Shown: positions 15,838 through 24,752, counted from the stretch's first letter. The stretch is 42,258 nt of DNA from an uncultured Faecalibacterium sp. (GCA_900765705.1 CAAFSR010000219.1:1-42258); one strand, 5' to 3'. The notes: generated by a model from the sequence alone, not told the origin. Made by a program: numbers and translations.

Positions 15838-16326
15838 TCATCTTTGCCCCACATAGCGGGTCAGCTCCGAACAAATGGTCTTGGCATCGCGCTCTGAACG
15901 CGCAACAATTAAAAAGGTGTCATCACCGGAAAGAGTGCCAACAACATTTTTCCACTGCAATGCGTCAAAAACTTCACAGGCGGCATTTGCCATGCCGGAG
16001 TAGCACTTTACCAGCACAACGTGCCCTGCATAATCCACCCCCAGAACAGATTCGTGGAAGATGGTCTCAAAACGCCCCTGCGTTTTAGGGTTAAAGCTTT
16101 CGTTTCGGCTGGAAACATAGCGGTAGCCCTCAGTAGTAGCTGCCTTTACAAGGCACAGCTCCCGGATATCGCGGGAAACGGTGGCCTGCGTCACATCAAA
16201 ACCCTCGTTCCGCAGATGCTCCAGCAGCACCTCCTGCCGGCCGATGGGATGCTCCTGCACAAGGCGCAGGATCGTCTGCAGACGTTCCGCCTTGGTTTTG
16301 GTTTCTTCTTTGCGGCTGCGTGCCAT
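15838..16326 (-). CDS. argR: Arginine repressor ArgR/AhrC
   Basis: A 162-residue regulator. The N-terminal winged helix carries FDVTQATVSRDIRELCLVK (recognition helix). The C-terminal oligomerisation and arginine-binding domain has GTLSGDDTFLIVAR with the paired Asp that contact arginine. Length is typical (about 150-165). No arginine genes are present here; the position beside recN is the conserved Firmicutes arrangement. GGGAGGCG lies upstream of the start with a rather long spacer. Confidence 0.96.
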   Translation of the reverse strand: MARSRKEETKTKAERLQTILRLVQEHPIGRQEVLLEHLRNEGFDVTQATVSRDIRELCLVKAATTEGYRYVSSRNESFNPKTQGRFETIFHESVLGVDYAGHVVLVKCYSGMANAACEVFDALQWKNVVGTLSGDDTFLIVARSERDAKTICSELTRYVGQR

Positions 16327-16346
16327 CTCAAAAATCGCCTCCCGTG

Positions 16347-17198
16347 TTATTGTCTTTTACGCAGCTTCCGATCAATGGCCTGAAACTGGTCTGCCCGCCC
16401 AAAGGTGATAAGTTTGACATTCTGATCGGACAGGCGGATCTCTGCAGTAGCGCCCGCCTTGAGGGGGTAGCCCATACCGCCGTCACAGCTGATAAACACT
16501 TCATTGTCTGCCACCTGCCCTACACACACATTCAGCTTGCGCTCCTGTGCAAACACCATGGCAGGACTGGCCAGACTGTGCGGGCAGATGGGGGTGACCA
16601 CAACACCTTTTGTCTGAGAGTCCAGAATCGGGCCGCCGGCTGCCAGCGAATACGCTGTAGAGCCGGTGGGCGTAGCCACAATGACGCCATCGCCCCGGTA
16701 GTGCTCTACCAGAATATCATCGCAGTAAATGCTGAAGTCGATCGCCTGCTGCAGGCGTCCTTTCGTCACCACCACATCATTCAGGGCGTGGCCTTCCCAA
16801 CCGTCCTGACCGAGGACCCGGACATACAGAAGCATCCGATTATCCAACTGGAAATCGCCCCGCGCCACAGCTGCCAGCTTTGTTTCCATTTCGCTGATCT
16901 CACAGGTGGCCAGAAAACCGCAGCGCCCAAGATTGATGCCAAGGATGGGCTTTGCATACCGGAGCGAAAGATTTGCCTCATGCAAGATGGTGCCGTCCCC
17001 GCCGATGGTCAGGATCACGTCAGCACGCTGCAGACACTGTTCCAGCGGAAAATACACGACCCCTGCTGTGCTGCAGCTTTCCCGCATGGTATCGCACATC
17101 AGTACGGCTGCGCCGTGCGTCAGCAGGATCTGCGCCGCACGCAGCGCGATCTCGCTGGCAGAGGTCTTGCCCGGGTTGGGCGAAATATAGATCGTCAT
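16347..17198 (-). CDS. nadK: NAD kinase
   Basis: A 283-residue enzyme that phosphorylates NAD to NADP. The signature is TIGGDGTILHEA (GGDGT at 66-70), followed by GINLGRCGFLAT and TPTGSTAYSLAAGGP. AAAGGAG precedes the ATG. It lies 30 bases after tlyA and 20 bases before argR in the same operon. Confidence 0.96.
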   Translation of the reverse strand: MTIYISPNPGKTSASEIALRAAQILLTHGAAVLMCDTMRESCSTAGVVYFPLEQCLQRADVILTIGGDGTILHEANLSLRYAKPILGINLGRCGFLATCEISEMETKLAAVARGDFQLDNRMLLYVRVLGQDGWEGHALNDVVVTKGRLQQAIDFSIYCDDILVEHYRGDGVIVATPTGSTAYSLAAGGPILDSQTKGVVVTPICPHSLASPAMVFAQERKLNVCVGQVADNEVFISCDGGMGYPLKAGATAEIRLSDQNVKLITFGRADQFQAIDRKLRKRQ

Positions 17199-17228
17199 AC
17201 CGGCTTCTCCTTTACTGGCAGCCGGATC

Positions 17229-18032
17229 TTAGCGATCCAGCGTGGTATGGCTTGCTGCAACCACCTGTGCGGCGGCTTCATCATCCAGCACAGCGGGCTG
17301 CTCGCTCTTCTGCACAAACATCAGGTACTCAATATTGCCCTCCGGCCCCTTGACCGGGCTGTAATCCAGCCCGCGCACCACAAAGCCGTTTTCCGCCGCA
17401 TAGGACATGGCGTTGTGCAGCACCTCACGGTGCACAGCGGGGTCGCGTACCACACCGTTTTTGCCCACCTTCTCACGGCCCGCCTCAAACTGCGGCTTTA
17501 CCAGACAGACGCCCATGGCATCCGGGGTGGTAATGCGCTGTGCCACCGGGAAGATGTGATGCAGAGAAATAAAGGAAACATCCACGCTGAAAAACTCAAT
17601 AGGCTCGGCCAGATCCTCCGGTGTAACATAGCGGATATTCGTGCGCTCCATGTTCACCACGCGCTCATCCGTCCGCAGGCTCCATGCCAGCTGCCCGTAG
17701 CCCACATCTACAGCATACACCTTTACAGCGCCGTTTTGCAGCATGCAGTCAGTAAATCCGCCGGTGGACGCACCGATGTCCATGCAGACCTTGCCATTGG
17801 GGGTGAGCGGGAAGCACTTCATAGCCTTTTCCAGCTTCAGGCCGCCGCGGCTGACATAGCCGATATCGTGGCCGCGCACTTCGACCACAGCGTCCTCCTT
17901 GATCATTTCACCGGCCTTGTCCACCTTTTGCTGGTTGACAAAAACCACACCGGCCATAATAAGGGCCTTGGCGCGCTCCCGGCTCTGCACAAGACCGTTC
18001 TGCACAAGATATTGATCCAACCGAATTTTCAC
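17229..18032 (-). CDS. tlyA: TlyA-family rRNA 2'-O-methyltransferase
   Basis: A 267-residue protein. The S4 domain at about 1-60 (MKIRLDQYLVQNGLVQSRER) is followed by an FtsJ-type SAM methyltransferase domain beginning near VSRGGLKLEKA, with the SAM motif DIGASTGGFTDCML. TlyA methylates 16S and 23S rRNA in actinobacteria; Firmicutes homologues (YqxC) are less studied and are also annotated as hemolysin A. The start is a GTG at 18032 that overlaps the dxs stop as GTGA, with AAAGGAG 10 bases upstream. The open frame further upstream is dxs in another frame. Confidence 0.92.
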   Translation of the reverse strand: MKIRLDQYLVQNGLVQSRERAKALIMAGVVFVNQQKVDKAGEMIKEDAVVEVRGHDIGYVSRGGLKLEKAMKCFPLTPNGKVCMDIGASTGGFTDCMLQNGAVKVYAVDVGYGQLAWSLRTDERVVNMERTNIRYVTPEDLAEPIEFFSVDVSFISLHHIFPVAQRITTPDAMGVCLVKPQFEAGREKVGKNGVVRDPAVHREVLHNAMSYAAENGFVVRGLDYSPVKGPEGNIEYLMFVQKSEQPAVLDDEAAAQVVAASHTTLDR

Positions 18033-19912
18033 AGCTCGTTTTCTCCTTTCGTAAGGGCCGCACGGACTGCCTGCGCAATATCCGCAGCGTCCAGACCAGT
18101 GCACTGCTTGATCTGCGGAACGGTCGCATGAGGCAGGCAGGCCATGCGGACAGCACTGTGCAAATAGCGGCCATTCCAGCCCTTTTGTTGCAATGCACAG
18201 GCCAGATGCTCGCCAATGCCGCCGGCCGCAACGCATTCCTCTGCAAACAGTACGGTTTTGTATTTCGACACAGCATCGATAAGTTCATCTGTAAAGGGAT
18301 ATAGCTTTACAAGTTTCAGAACGTCTGTATTCAGCGATGCTTCGTTCAATTGCTCAGCAGCCTCCAGCAGGTCTTCCAGCTCGTCTGCATAGCTGATCAG
18401 AAGGATCTCTGCCCCGGGGGTCTGCTGCAGAAAGTCGTAGTCCTGCTTTGTGCAGGGATATTGCGCCAGCTTGGCGCTCTCGCCGCCGCGGGGATAGCGG
18501 ATGGCCCGCGGGCCACAGACCGTATCCTGCAGCAACTGGTGCAGCCAGTATTGCAGCTCCTCATAGTTAGAGGGGGCGTACACCGGAATGCCAAGCTGGC
18601 TGAGGAAGGCCGCATCGTAAATGCCCTGATGGGTCTCGCCGTCGGCGGGAACAAAGCCTGCGCGGTCGATGGCAAAGACCACGTTCTCCTTCAGCAGGTT
18701 GACATCGTGAATGATCTGGTCGTAGGAGCGCTGCAGGAAGGTGGAGTAAATACACACCACCGGCAGCATTCCCTGACTGGCAAGACCGGCTGCAAAGGTA
18801 ACAGCATGCTGCTCGGCCATGCCCACGTCAAAAAAGCGCTGGGGATAGCGGTGGGCAAAGAATTGCAGCCCGGTGCCATACTTCATGGCCGCGGTAATCG
18901 CGCAGAGCTTCGGGTTCTGCGTTCCCTCCTGCACCAGCAGCTTGCCAAAAACAGTGGAGAAGGACTCCTTCGGCGCAACCTCCGGGTCCGGCATGCCGTC
19001 CGGATCAAAAGCAGACACACCATGGTAGTTCCCGGGGTTCATCTCTGCCGGTTGATAGCCCTTTCCCTTTTTGGTCACGACATGCAAAAAATGCGGGCCG
19101 GGCCGCTGATAGATCGAGCGCAGGGTGCGCTCCAGCTCCTCCACATTATGGCCGTCTACCGGGCCGATGTACTCAAAACCCATATCCTCGAACATGGTAG
19201 AGTGGTACATAGCACGGCGCACCAGCGTTTTGGCACCGACCAGCGTTTTTTTCATCGGTGTACCGATCACCGGCACGCCATCCAGAAAACTGCGCACATT
19301 ATCCTTGGCGTCATAATACGCCGTGGTCGTGCGCAGATGGGTCAGATACCGTGCCAGCGCACCTACATTCTTGGAGATGGACATCTTGTTATCGTTCAGG
19401 ATCACAAGCAGGTTGTCCAGCCCGCCAATGTTGTTCATACCCTCGTATACCATGCCGCCGGTAAAGGCACCATCGCCAATTACCGCCACCACAAGGCCGG
19501 GCTCACGCTTGATCTTTTTTGCCCATGCCATACCAATGGCCAGTGAAAGTGCCGTATTACCATGTCCGGCAATAAAGGCATCGTGCACACTTTCGTTCGG
19601 GTTGGGAAAGCCTGAAATACCATTCAGCTGCCGCAAATGGTCAAACTGCTTCCGGCGTCCGGTGAGCAGCTTATGGGTATAACACTGATGCCCTACATCA
19701 AATACGATCTTATCCCGCGGAGTTTCCAGCACGCGGTGCAGCGCCACAGTAAGCTCTACAGTGCCAAGATTAGAGGCCAGATGTCCGCCAGTCTTAGAGA
19801 TATTCTCCAGCATAAAATGCCGTATCTCCGCACAAAGCGTTTCCACCTGCTGTGCATTCAGCTTTTTAAGATCGCTGGGCTGATCGATCTTGTCCAGCAA
19901 CAATGATTCCAT
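18029..19912 (-). CDS. dxs: 1-deoxy-D-xylulose-5-phosphate synthase
   Basis: A 627-residue thiamine-diphosphate enzyme and first step of the MEP isoprenoid pathway, joining pyruvate and glyceraldehyde 3-phosphate. The cofactor-binding region is VIGDGAFTGGMVYEGMNNIG. The middle domain has DVGMAEQHAVTFAAGLA with the catalytic Glu, and the C-terminal transketolase domain ends at the tlyA overlap. The ATG at 19912 is preferred because AAAGGA lies 9 bases upstream; an in-frame GTG two codons earlier is too close to that site. It is in the same operon as ispA, which uses its product downstream. Confidence 0.97.
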   Translation of the reverse strand: MESLLLDKIDQPSDLKKLNAQQVETLCAEIRHFMLENISKTGGHLASNLGTVELTVALHRVLETPRDKIVFDVGHQCYTHKLLTGRRKQFDHLRQLNGISGFPNPNESVHDAFIAGHGNTALSLAIGMAWAKKIKREPGLVVAVIGDGAFTGGMVYEGMNNIGGLDNLLVILNDNKMSISKNVGALARYLTHLRTTTAYYDAKDNVRSFLDGVPVIGTPMKKTLVGAKTLVRRAMYHSTMFEDMGFEYIGPVDGHNVEELERTLRSIYQRPGPHFLHVVTKKGKGYQPAEMNPGNYHGVSAFDPDGMPDPEVAPKESFSTVFGKLLVQEGTQNPKLCAITAAMKYGTGLQFFAHRYPQRFFDVGMAEQHAVTFAAGLASQGMLPVVCIYSTFLQRSYDQIIHDVNLLKENVVFAIDRAGFVPADGETHQGIYDAAFLSQLGIPVYAPSNYEELQYWLHQLLQDTVCGPRAIRYPRGGESAKLAQYPCTKQDYDFLQQTPGAEILLISYADELEDLLEAAEQLNEASLNTDVLKLVKLYPFTDELIDAVSKYKTVLFAEECVAAGGIGEHLACALQQKGWNGRYLHSAVRMACLPHATVPQIKQCTGLDAADIAQAVRAALTKGENEL

Positions 19913-19963
19913 ATTCACACGTCCTTTATGCGTTTGTTCTTTGGATGCTTCTTCCGGTTTCTC

Positions 19964-20431
19964 TTACACGACCGGGAACAAAAAGCCCACCAGCGAACCC
20001 AGCAGCACGCCTGCAACGACCTGCAGCGGGGTGTGACCGACCATTTCCTTCAGGTGCATATTCTGCAGGAAGGGAGCATTTTTCTCGCTCACATCGATCC
20101 ACTGGGCGATCATCTGGTTCAGCACCTTTGCCTGCTCGCCGGTCTCGTGCCGGACGCCCATAGCATCGTGCATCGTGATAATAGCCACCACGCAGGCCAC
20201 CGCAAAGATCGGCGAAGTGACACCCGCGCTGCGTCCAGTGACAATGGCCATGGCGCAGACGGTCGCGCTGTGTGCACTGGGCATACCACCATCGCCCCAC
20301 ATCCGCTCCAGCTGGAACTTGCCCAGCAGAACAAAGTTGATAATGGTTTTCAGCACCTGCGCAATGAACCAGCTGAGAAGCGATGCGGTCAGGATTTGAT
20401 TGACCGACAAAATATTTTGAATATACTGCAT
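19964..20431 (-). CDS. Divergent PAP2 family membrane protein (YuiD/DUF212)
   Basis: A 155-residue integral membrane protein with phosphatase-like motifs GDGGMPSAHSATV (about 47-59), the stretch HDAMGVRHETGEQAKVLN and the C-terminal KEMVGHTPLQVVAG. These are the signature elements of the divergent PAP2/DUF212 family. About four hydrophobic segments are visible. The family is uncharacterised. Its place between the prenyl diphosphate synthase gene and dxs suggests a substrate such as a polyprenyl phosphate, which is inference only. Confidence 0.88.
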   Translation of the reverse strand: MQYIQNILSVNQILTASLLSWFIAQVLKTIINFVLLGKFQLERMWGDGGMPSAHSATVCAMAIVTGRSAGVTSPIFAVACVVAIITMHDAMGVRHETGEQAKVLNQMIAQWIDVSEKNAPFLQNMHLKEMVGHTPLQVVAGVLLGSLVGFLFPVV

Positions 20432-20449
20432 ATCTGTGTTCCTTTTTCT

Positions 20450-21331
20450 TTAGTTTTTACGCACCACAAGCTGTTGTGCCAGTTGCTGCAGGAAAGCGGC
20501 CTTTGCACCAAAATGCTGCTGCAGGTCATTGCAGATCTGCTCGTTCAGCTTTTGTGCCAGTGCCATTGCACCGTCTACCCCATACAGAGTAACAAAGGTG
20601 GTCTTGCCATTTTCACTGTCGCTGCCGATGGGCTTGCCAAGCTGCTCCGGCGTGCTGGTAACATCCAGCACATCGTCCACGATCTGGAATACCAGTCCAA
20701 TGCCGTAGGCGTAGGCGGCCAGCACCTCGCACTGCTGCCGCGTTGCACCGGCTGCAGCAGCACCCATCTGAACAGCCGCATTGATCAGCGCGCCGGTCTT
20801 GTTGCGATGGATGAGGCGCAGCTGCTCTTCAGTGGCGGCCAGTGCTTCGTACTTCAGGTCCAGCTCCTGTCCGTAGACCATGCCATGGCTGCCCGCACCA
20901 GCGCCCAGCGCGCGGGCGGCCGCCACGCAGATCTGAGGCGAAATAGACGCATTTGCGATCACCTCAAAAGCCTCAGTCAGCAGCACATCGCCAGCCAGCA
21001 TCGCTGTCGACTCGCTGAAGGCCTTGTGGCAGGAGGGGCGGCCCCGGCGCAGATCATCGTTATCCATGCAGGGCAGATCATCGTGGATCAGCGAGTAGCA
21101 ATGCAGCATCTCCACGGCGGCAGCAAACTGTGCCGCTGCCTGCATCTCTCCGCCCAGCATATCACAGACGCTGAGCGTCAGAATTGCACGGATGCGCTTT
21201 CCACCGCCCAGCAGACTGTAGCGGGCGGCTCTGCACACCTCTGATCCCTCGGGCAGAAAGCGGTCAGCGGCTGCATCCAGCGCAGCCGTAGCCTGTAGCA
21301 GATATTCCTGATATTGCGCCTTGTATTCCAT
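20450..21331 (-). CDS. ispA: Polyprenyl (farnesyl/geranylgeranyl) diphosphate synthase
   Basis: A 293-residue all-alpha trans-prenyltransferase. The first Asp-rich motif is D84-D85 to D90 (HDDLPCMDNDDLRRGRP) and the second is D219-D220-x-x-D223 (FQIVDDVLDV). The residues before the first motif (CYSLIHDD) are consistent with a short-chain product, probably C15. Its ATG overlaps the xseB stop as TAATG, so translation is coupled. It belongs to the long asp23-recN operon. Confidence 0.95.
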   Translation of the reverse strand: MEYKAQYQEYLLQATAALDAAADRFLPEGSEVCRAARYSLLGGGKRIRAILTLSVCDMLGGEMQAAAQFAAAVEMLHCYSLIHDDLPCMDNDDLRRGRPSCHKAFSESTAMLAGDVLLTEAFEVIANASISPQICVAAARALGAGAGSHGMVYGQELDLKYEALAATEEQLRLIHRNKTGALINAAVQMGAAAAGATRQQCEVLAAYAYGIGLVFQIVDDVLDVTSTPEQLGKPIGSDSENGKTTFVTLYGVDGAMALAQKLNEQICNDLQQHFGAKAAFLQQLAQQLVVRKN

Positions 21332-21561
21332 TATTCTTCCTCCTGCTCCTGCGTAGTGTTCGTGGTCTGTGCGATCTTTGCATGGATCTCCTCGATCTGC
21401 AGCGATGTTTTTTCCAGCGTTGCATGGCAGTACTGCATCAGGGAGGCAGCCTCCGCATACAGCTTGACGGAATCTGCCAGCGAGGTGTCCTCCTGCTGCA
21501 TCTGTGCAAGGATCGCATTCAGCCGATCCATTCCTTCTTCAAAGCTTTTGGGTGCTCTCAT
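21331..21561 (-). CDS. xseB: Exodeoxyribonuclease VII small subunit
   Basis: A 76-residue, mostly helical protein with the family core SFEEGMDRLNAILAQMQQ and SLADSVKLYAEAASLMQYC, ending in a Glu-rich tail. The start at 21561 is chosen for its GGAGGAAATCA and for agreement with the family start; an ATG eight codons upstream has no such site. It overlaps the end of xseA by 23 bases and ispA by one. Confidence 0.95.
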   Translation of the reverse strand: MRAPKSFEEGMDRLNAILAQMQQEDTSLADSVKLYAEAASLMQYCHATLEKTSLQIEEIHAKIAQTTNTTQEQEEE

Positions 21562-22762
21562 TGATTTCCTCCACCGTTTCCACACGGCATCGCGCCTGAT
21601 ATTGCCGACTGCGCACGCAGATCATCTGCTCCGGTTGCAGCTGCTCTACCGTGCAGACCTTTCCTTTTGCATCCGTCACAAGGGCATAGCCTCGTGCCAG
21701 TACCCGGTACGGGTCCAACGATGCTGCCAGTGCGGCCGCATGCTGCAGCTGCATACTCTTTTCGTTCATACGCGCTTTTTGCTGTGCCTGAATAACCTGC
21801 TGCAGCTGTTGCAGGCGGTTTGAATACTGCTGTAAGATTTTATCTGGCGCGTTCTGTTCCAACAAAAAGTTGTATTGTTCCAGATCATTATAGCACAACG
21901 CAAGCCGTTTTTGTATATTTTTGTGAATATTTTCTTTGATATTTTCAAAAATGTGCTGCTGCTCCACCCGATCCGGCACCGCAAGCTCTGCGGCGGCAGA
22001 TGGCGTAGGTGCACGCTGGTCGGCTACAAAGTCCAACAGCGTATAGTCGATCTCATGGCCGATCGCGCTGATCAGCGGCGTTTTGCAGCAAAATGCCGCC
22101 CGGGCGATCTCCTCGGCGTTGAACACCCACAGATCTTCCCTGCTGCCGCCGCCCCGGGCCACAATGATCTCGTCTGCCTGCCCGCTCTGATCCAGCGTGC
22201 GGATAGCTGCGGCGATCTGCCGGGCAGCTTCAAAGCCCTGCACCATAACCGGGCACAGCAGCAGCCGGACGGACGGCCAGCGGCGGGAGATCACGTTGCG
22301 GATATCCTGCAACGCAGCACCGGTTTTGCTGGTGATGACACCAATACATTTGGGGTATGCAGGCAGCGGCTTTTTATGTGCCGGGTCGAACAGACCTTCC
22401 TTTTCCAGCCGGGCCTTCAGTTGCTCCAGCGCAAGCTGCGCTGCGCCAAGGCCGTCCGGGAACATCTCGTTTACATAGACCTGAAACGCACCATCCCGCT
22501 CATAAAGGGTGGCACGGCAACGTACTACGACCCGCATTCCCTCCTCCGGACGAAATGCCAGACGGCAGGCATCGGTGCGGAACATGACTGCCTTTACACT
22601 GCAGGCGTCGTCCCGCAGAGAAAAGTAGCAGTGCCCGCTGCGGGCGTTCTGTACAAAGTTTGCGATCTCGCCCCGCAGGGCAAGATCAAACAGGCCGTCG
22701 TTCACATCCAGCAGCGTTTTGACATAGTGGTTCAGCTGGGATACCGAGATCACATCAGCCAT
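21539..22762 (-). CDS. xseA: Exodeoxyribonuclease VII large subunit
   Basis: A 407-residue nuclease subunit that degrades single-stranded DNA with XseB. The N-terminal OB fold contains LRGEIANFVQNARSGHCYFS; the catalytic core contains GVITSKTGAALQDIRNVI and DEIIVARGGGSREDLWVFN. A coiled-coil region of about residues 270-345 holds the XseB-binding repeats. It overlaps the preceding TsaD paralogue by 13 bases. Confidence 0.96.
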   Translation of the reverse strand: MADVISVSQLNHYVKTLLDVNDGLFDLALRGEIANFVQNARSGHCYFSLRDDACSVKAVMFRTDACRLAFRPEEGMRVVVRCRATLYERDGAFQVYVNEMFPDGLGAAQLALEQLKARLEKEGLFDPAHKKPLPAYPKCIGVITSKTGAALQDIRNVISRRWPSVRLLLCPVMVQGFEAARQIAAAIRTLDQSGQADEIIVARGGGSREDLWVFNAEEIARAAFCCKTPLISAIGHEIDYTLLDFVADQRAPTPSAAAELAVPDRVEQQHIFENIKENIHKNIQKRLALCYNDLEQYNFLLEQNAPDKILQQYSNRLQQLQQVIQAQQKARMNEKSMQLQHAAALAASLDPYRVLARGYALVTDAKGKVCTVEQLQPEQMICVRSRQYQARCRVETVEEINESTQKL

Positions 22763-23691
22763 AGACCGGCCTCCCGTGCAGCAAGAATGGATACTCCGAT
22801 AGCGTTATCACTGGAATACTGTCCCGGTACAAAATAAACCTGCGGCAGACGCTGCTGCACCCATGCGCGGATGATATCACTGCTCATCACACCACCGGCG
22901 CAGACCACCGGCAGGCCGGGGTATTCCTTCTGTGCAGCTTTTGTCATGCGGACAACGGTATCTGCCACGCAGAGCAGGCAGTATTTGCAGACGTATTCCG
23001 GGGCTTTTCCGGCGGCAAGCAGGGCGTTGCACTGGTTTTCCAGCCCGGAAAGGCTACACTGCAACCCCTTTACACTGGACTTGGGGCGGATCTCCTCGGT
23101 GCACTGCGCGGCAAGGCGGGAGACCTCAGCTCCTGCGGGAAAACCAAAGCCCAGCCGCACGCCCACGCGGTCCACCGCCTGACCTGCGTACAGATCTGTG
23201 CTGGTGCCAAGGGTGGTAATAGTCCGCACCTGATCACACAGCAAAAGATCCGTAGTGCCGCCGGAAATATGGAACAGCAGCACCTTCTGGGAGAACAGCG
23301 TCTCTCCCTTGGCGGCATACAGTGCCGCAGCAGCGTGCCCCTGCTGATGGGTGGTGTGGATCAGCGGAATACCCCGCGCTGCTGCAAAGGCGGTTGCGGC
23401 GCTGACACCGGCCAGAAAGCAGGGCATATAGCTGCCCTCTACCGGGCGTGGCTTTTGCGAAACGCCCACGGCATCTATTTTTGTCAGGTCGAACTCCTGC
23501 GCCAGCTCCTGCAGCATCTCGGGCAGAGCTGCGGTGTGATGAAACAGTGCATCGCTCTGCCGCAGGCCCAGCTGGCCGGCTTTTACAGGCAAAAAGCGCT
23601 TTTTTGCACAAACAACCTCCCCGGCTGTATCAAAAACTGCCAGAGAGGTTGCATAGTTGCTTGTATCGACCCCGAGCGTATAACGGCTCAC
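22750..23691 (-). CDS. TsaD/Kae1-family paralogue (M22-like)
   Basis: A 313-residue actin-like ATPase fold protein related to TsaD. It keeps the metal ligands H115 and H119 (THQQGHAAA) and the late Asp in YSSDNAIGV, plus LGVDTSNYATSLAV at the start and a Gly-rich HISGGTTDLLL loop. The usual GPGL stretch before the ligands is replaced by RPVEGSYMP, so it is probably not the housekeeping t6A enzyme but the second copy that many Clostridia carry between nusB and xseA. The GTG start overlaps the nusB stop (GTGA). Its function is unknown. Confidence 0.82.
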   Translation of the reverse strand: MSRYTLGVDTSNYATSLAVFDTAGEVVCAKKRFLPVKAGQLGLRQSDALFHHTAALPEMLQELAQEFDLTKIDAVGVSQKPRPVEGSYMPCFLAGVSAATAFAAARGIPLIHTTHQQGHAAAALYAAKGETLFSQKVLLFHISGGTTDLLLCDQVRTITTLGTSTDLYAGQAVDRVGVRLGFGFPAGAEVSRLAAQCTEEIRPKSSVKGLQCSLSGLENQCNALLAAGKAPEYVCKYCLLCVADTVVRMTKAAQKEYPGLPVVCAGGVMSSDIIRAWVQQRLPQVYFVPGQYSSDNAIGVSILAAREAGLWLM

Positions 23692-24134
23692 TGTTCAGCC
23701 GACTCCGCGACGGCTTCATCACTCAGGCCGTGGTCGCGTGCCACAGCACCCAGCAGGCCATTCACAAACTGGTAGTCCTCGCCCGCGCCGTACTTCTTGG
23801 TCAGTTCCACAGCCTCATTGATGGCAACGCCGGGCTTGTTCTCGCCGCCGAACAGCATCTCGGCCACAGCCAGACGCAGCACGGTCAGGCTGACGCGGGG
23901 CAGACGCTCCATGGTCCAGTTGCGCAGATGAGCGCGGATCTCGTCATCCACCTCAGCGGAATGGTCATAATAGGCATTCAGCAACAGACGGCTGAATGCG
24001 TCCACGGGATGCTCTTCGTCGTTCTCGGCGTGGTTAGACAGTGCCTCGGCCAGAGGAATGTCACCAAAGGTCTGAGAAAATGCCAGCAAAAAGGCATTTT
24101 CGCGGGCTTCTCTACGGGGCAGAATATTTTCCAT
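23688..24134 (-). CDS. nusB: Transcription antitermination factor NusB
   Basis: A 148-residue all-helical protein. REARENAFLLAFSQTF at the N-terminus, VSLTVLRLAVAEMLF in the middle and AINEAVELTKKYGAGEDYQFVNGLLGAVAR near the end are typical NusB segments. It binds boxA of rRNA leaders with NusE/S10. AAAGGAACATT sets the start at 24134; the open frame upstream of it is non-coding. It lies 85 bases after asp23, with a weak hairpin in the gap (about 24158-24184). Confidence 0.96.
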   Translation of the reverse strand: MENILPRREARENAFLLAFSQTFGDIPLAEALSNHAENDEEHPVDAFSRLLLNAYYDHSAEVDDEIRAHLRNWTMERLPRVSLTVLRLAVAEMLFGGENKPGVAINEAVELTKKYGAGEDYQFVNGLLGAVARDHGLSDEAVAESAEQ

Positions 24135-24219
24135 AATGTTCCTTTCGCAATACAAACCCTCCCCGCCGGGCATACCGGGAGGAGGATCGTTTCTGATATG
24201 ATTACTTTTGCAGAATTTG

Positions 24220-24585
24220 TTACTGCGCCTCGGCCTCGGTAAGGCCTGCAATGACCAGATCCACGCGGCTGACCGTGACGTTAGTCATGTTCTGCACGGC
24301 AGACTTAACATTCTCCTGTACCTTTTCGGCCACAGAAGGGATCCGTGCGCCGAACTTCATCATCAGGTGCAGGGTGATGCTGGCAGTGCCATCCCGCATC
24401 TCCACCACAACAGGCGGCTGGATGCTGGAAGATTCCAGCAGGCTTTTCAGCTTTTTATTCTGCACACCGCAGGATACCTCGGCAACGCCGTCCACTTCCA
24501 GTGCGGCACAGCGGGCGATCTTGCCCACGACCTCGGTCGAAATCTGAAGGCTGCCGCCCTGAAGATCCAAGTTCTGTAAATCCAT
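24220..24585 (-). CDS. Asp23/Gls24 family envelope protein
   Basis: A 121-residue protein with the Asp23 core ISTEVVGKIARCAALEVDGV and the SITLHLMMKFGARIPSVAEKVQENVKSAV region in two blocks. It is the counterpart of B. subtilis YqhY, which also precedes nusB and is linked to lipid and envelope homeostasis. GGAGGACAGCACA fixes the start at 24585. It is the first gene of the long operon ending with recN, 130 bases after the inferred transcript start. Confidence 0.93.
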   Translation of the reverse strand: MDLQNLDLQGGSLQISTEVVGKIARCAALEVDGVAEVSCGVQNKKLKSLLESSSIQPPVVVEMRDGTASITLHLMMKFGARIPSVAEKVQENVKSAVQNMTNVTVSRVDLVIAGLTEAEAQ

Positions 24586-24722
24586 TGTGCTGTCCTCCAT
24601 CCAAAGGCGGTTGCAGCGGTAGTTCCAACACTTTGAAACCGGCCTGCCGTACCTGCCTTTTGTGTTCAAACGCGCCCCTGTGCTATGCATAAAGGCGCGC
24701 AGCATTCGTTTTTGATAGAGTT

Positions 24723-24752
24723 ATTATACCATCAATGCAGGGGCAATTTCAA
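24723..24752 (-). promoter_or_regulatory. Sigma-A type promoter of the asp23-nusB-...-recN operon
   Basis: TTGAAA (24747-24752), 18 bases and TATAAT (24723-24728) on the minus strand. The leader to asp23 is about 130 bases and contains a GC-rich hairpin, with CGCGCC and GGCGCG arms between about 24671 and 24701. The operon therefore does not depend on readthrough from spoIIIAH. Confidence 0.8.

Noticed and set aside
16320..18131. A 603-codon plus-strand frame
   Set aside because: It is antisense to nadK and tlyA and has no recognisable domain.
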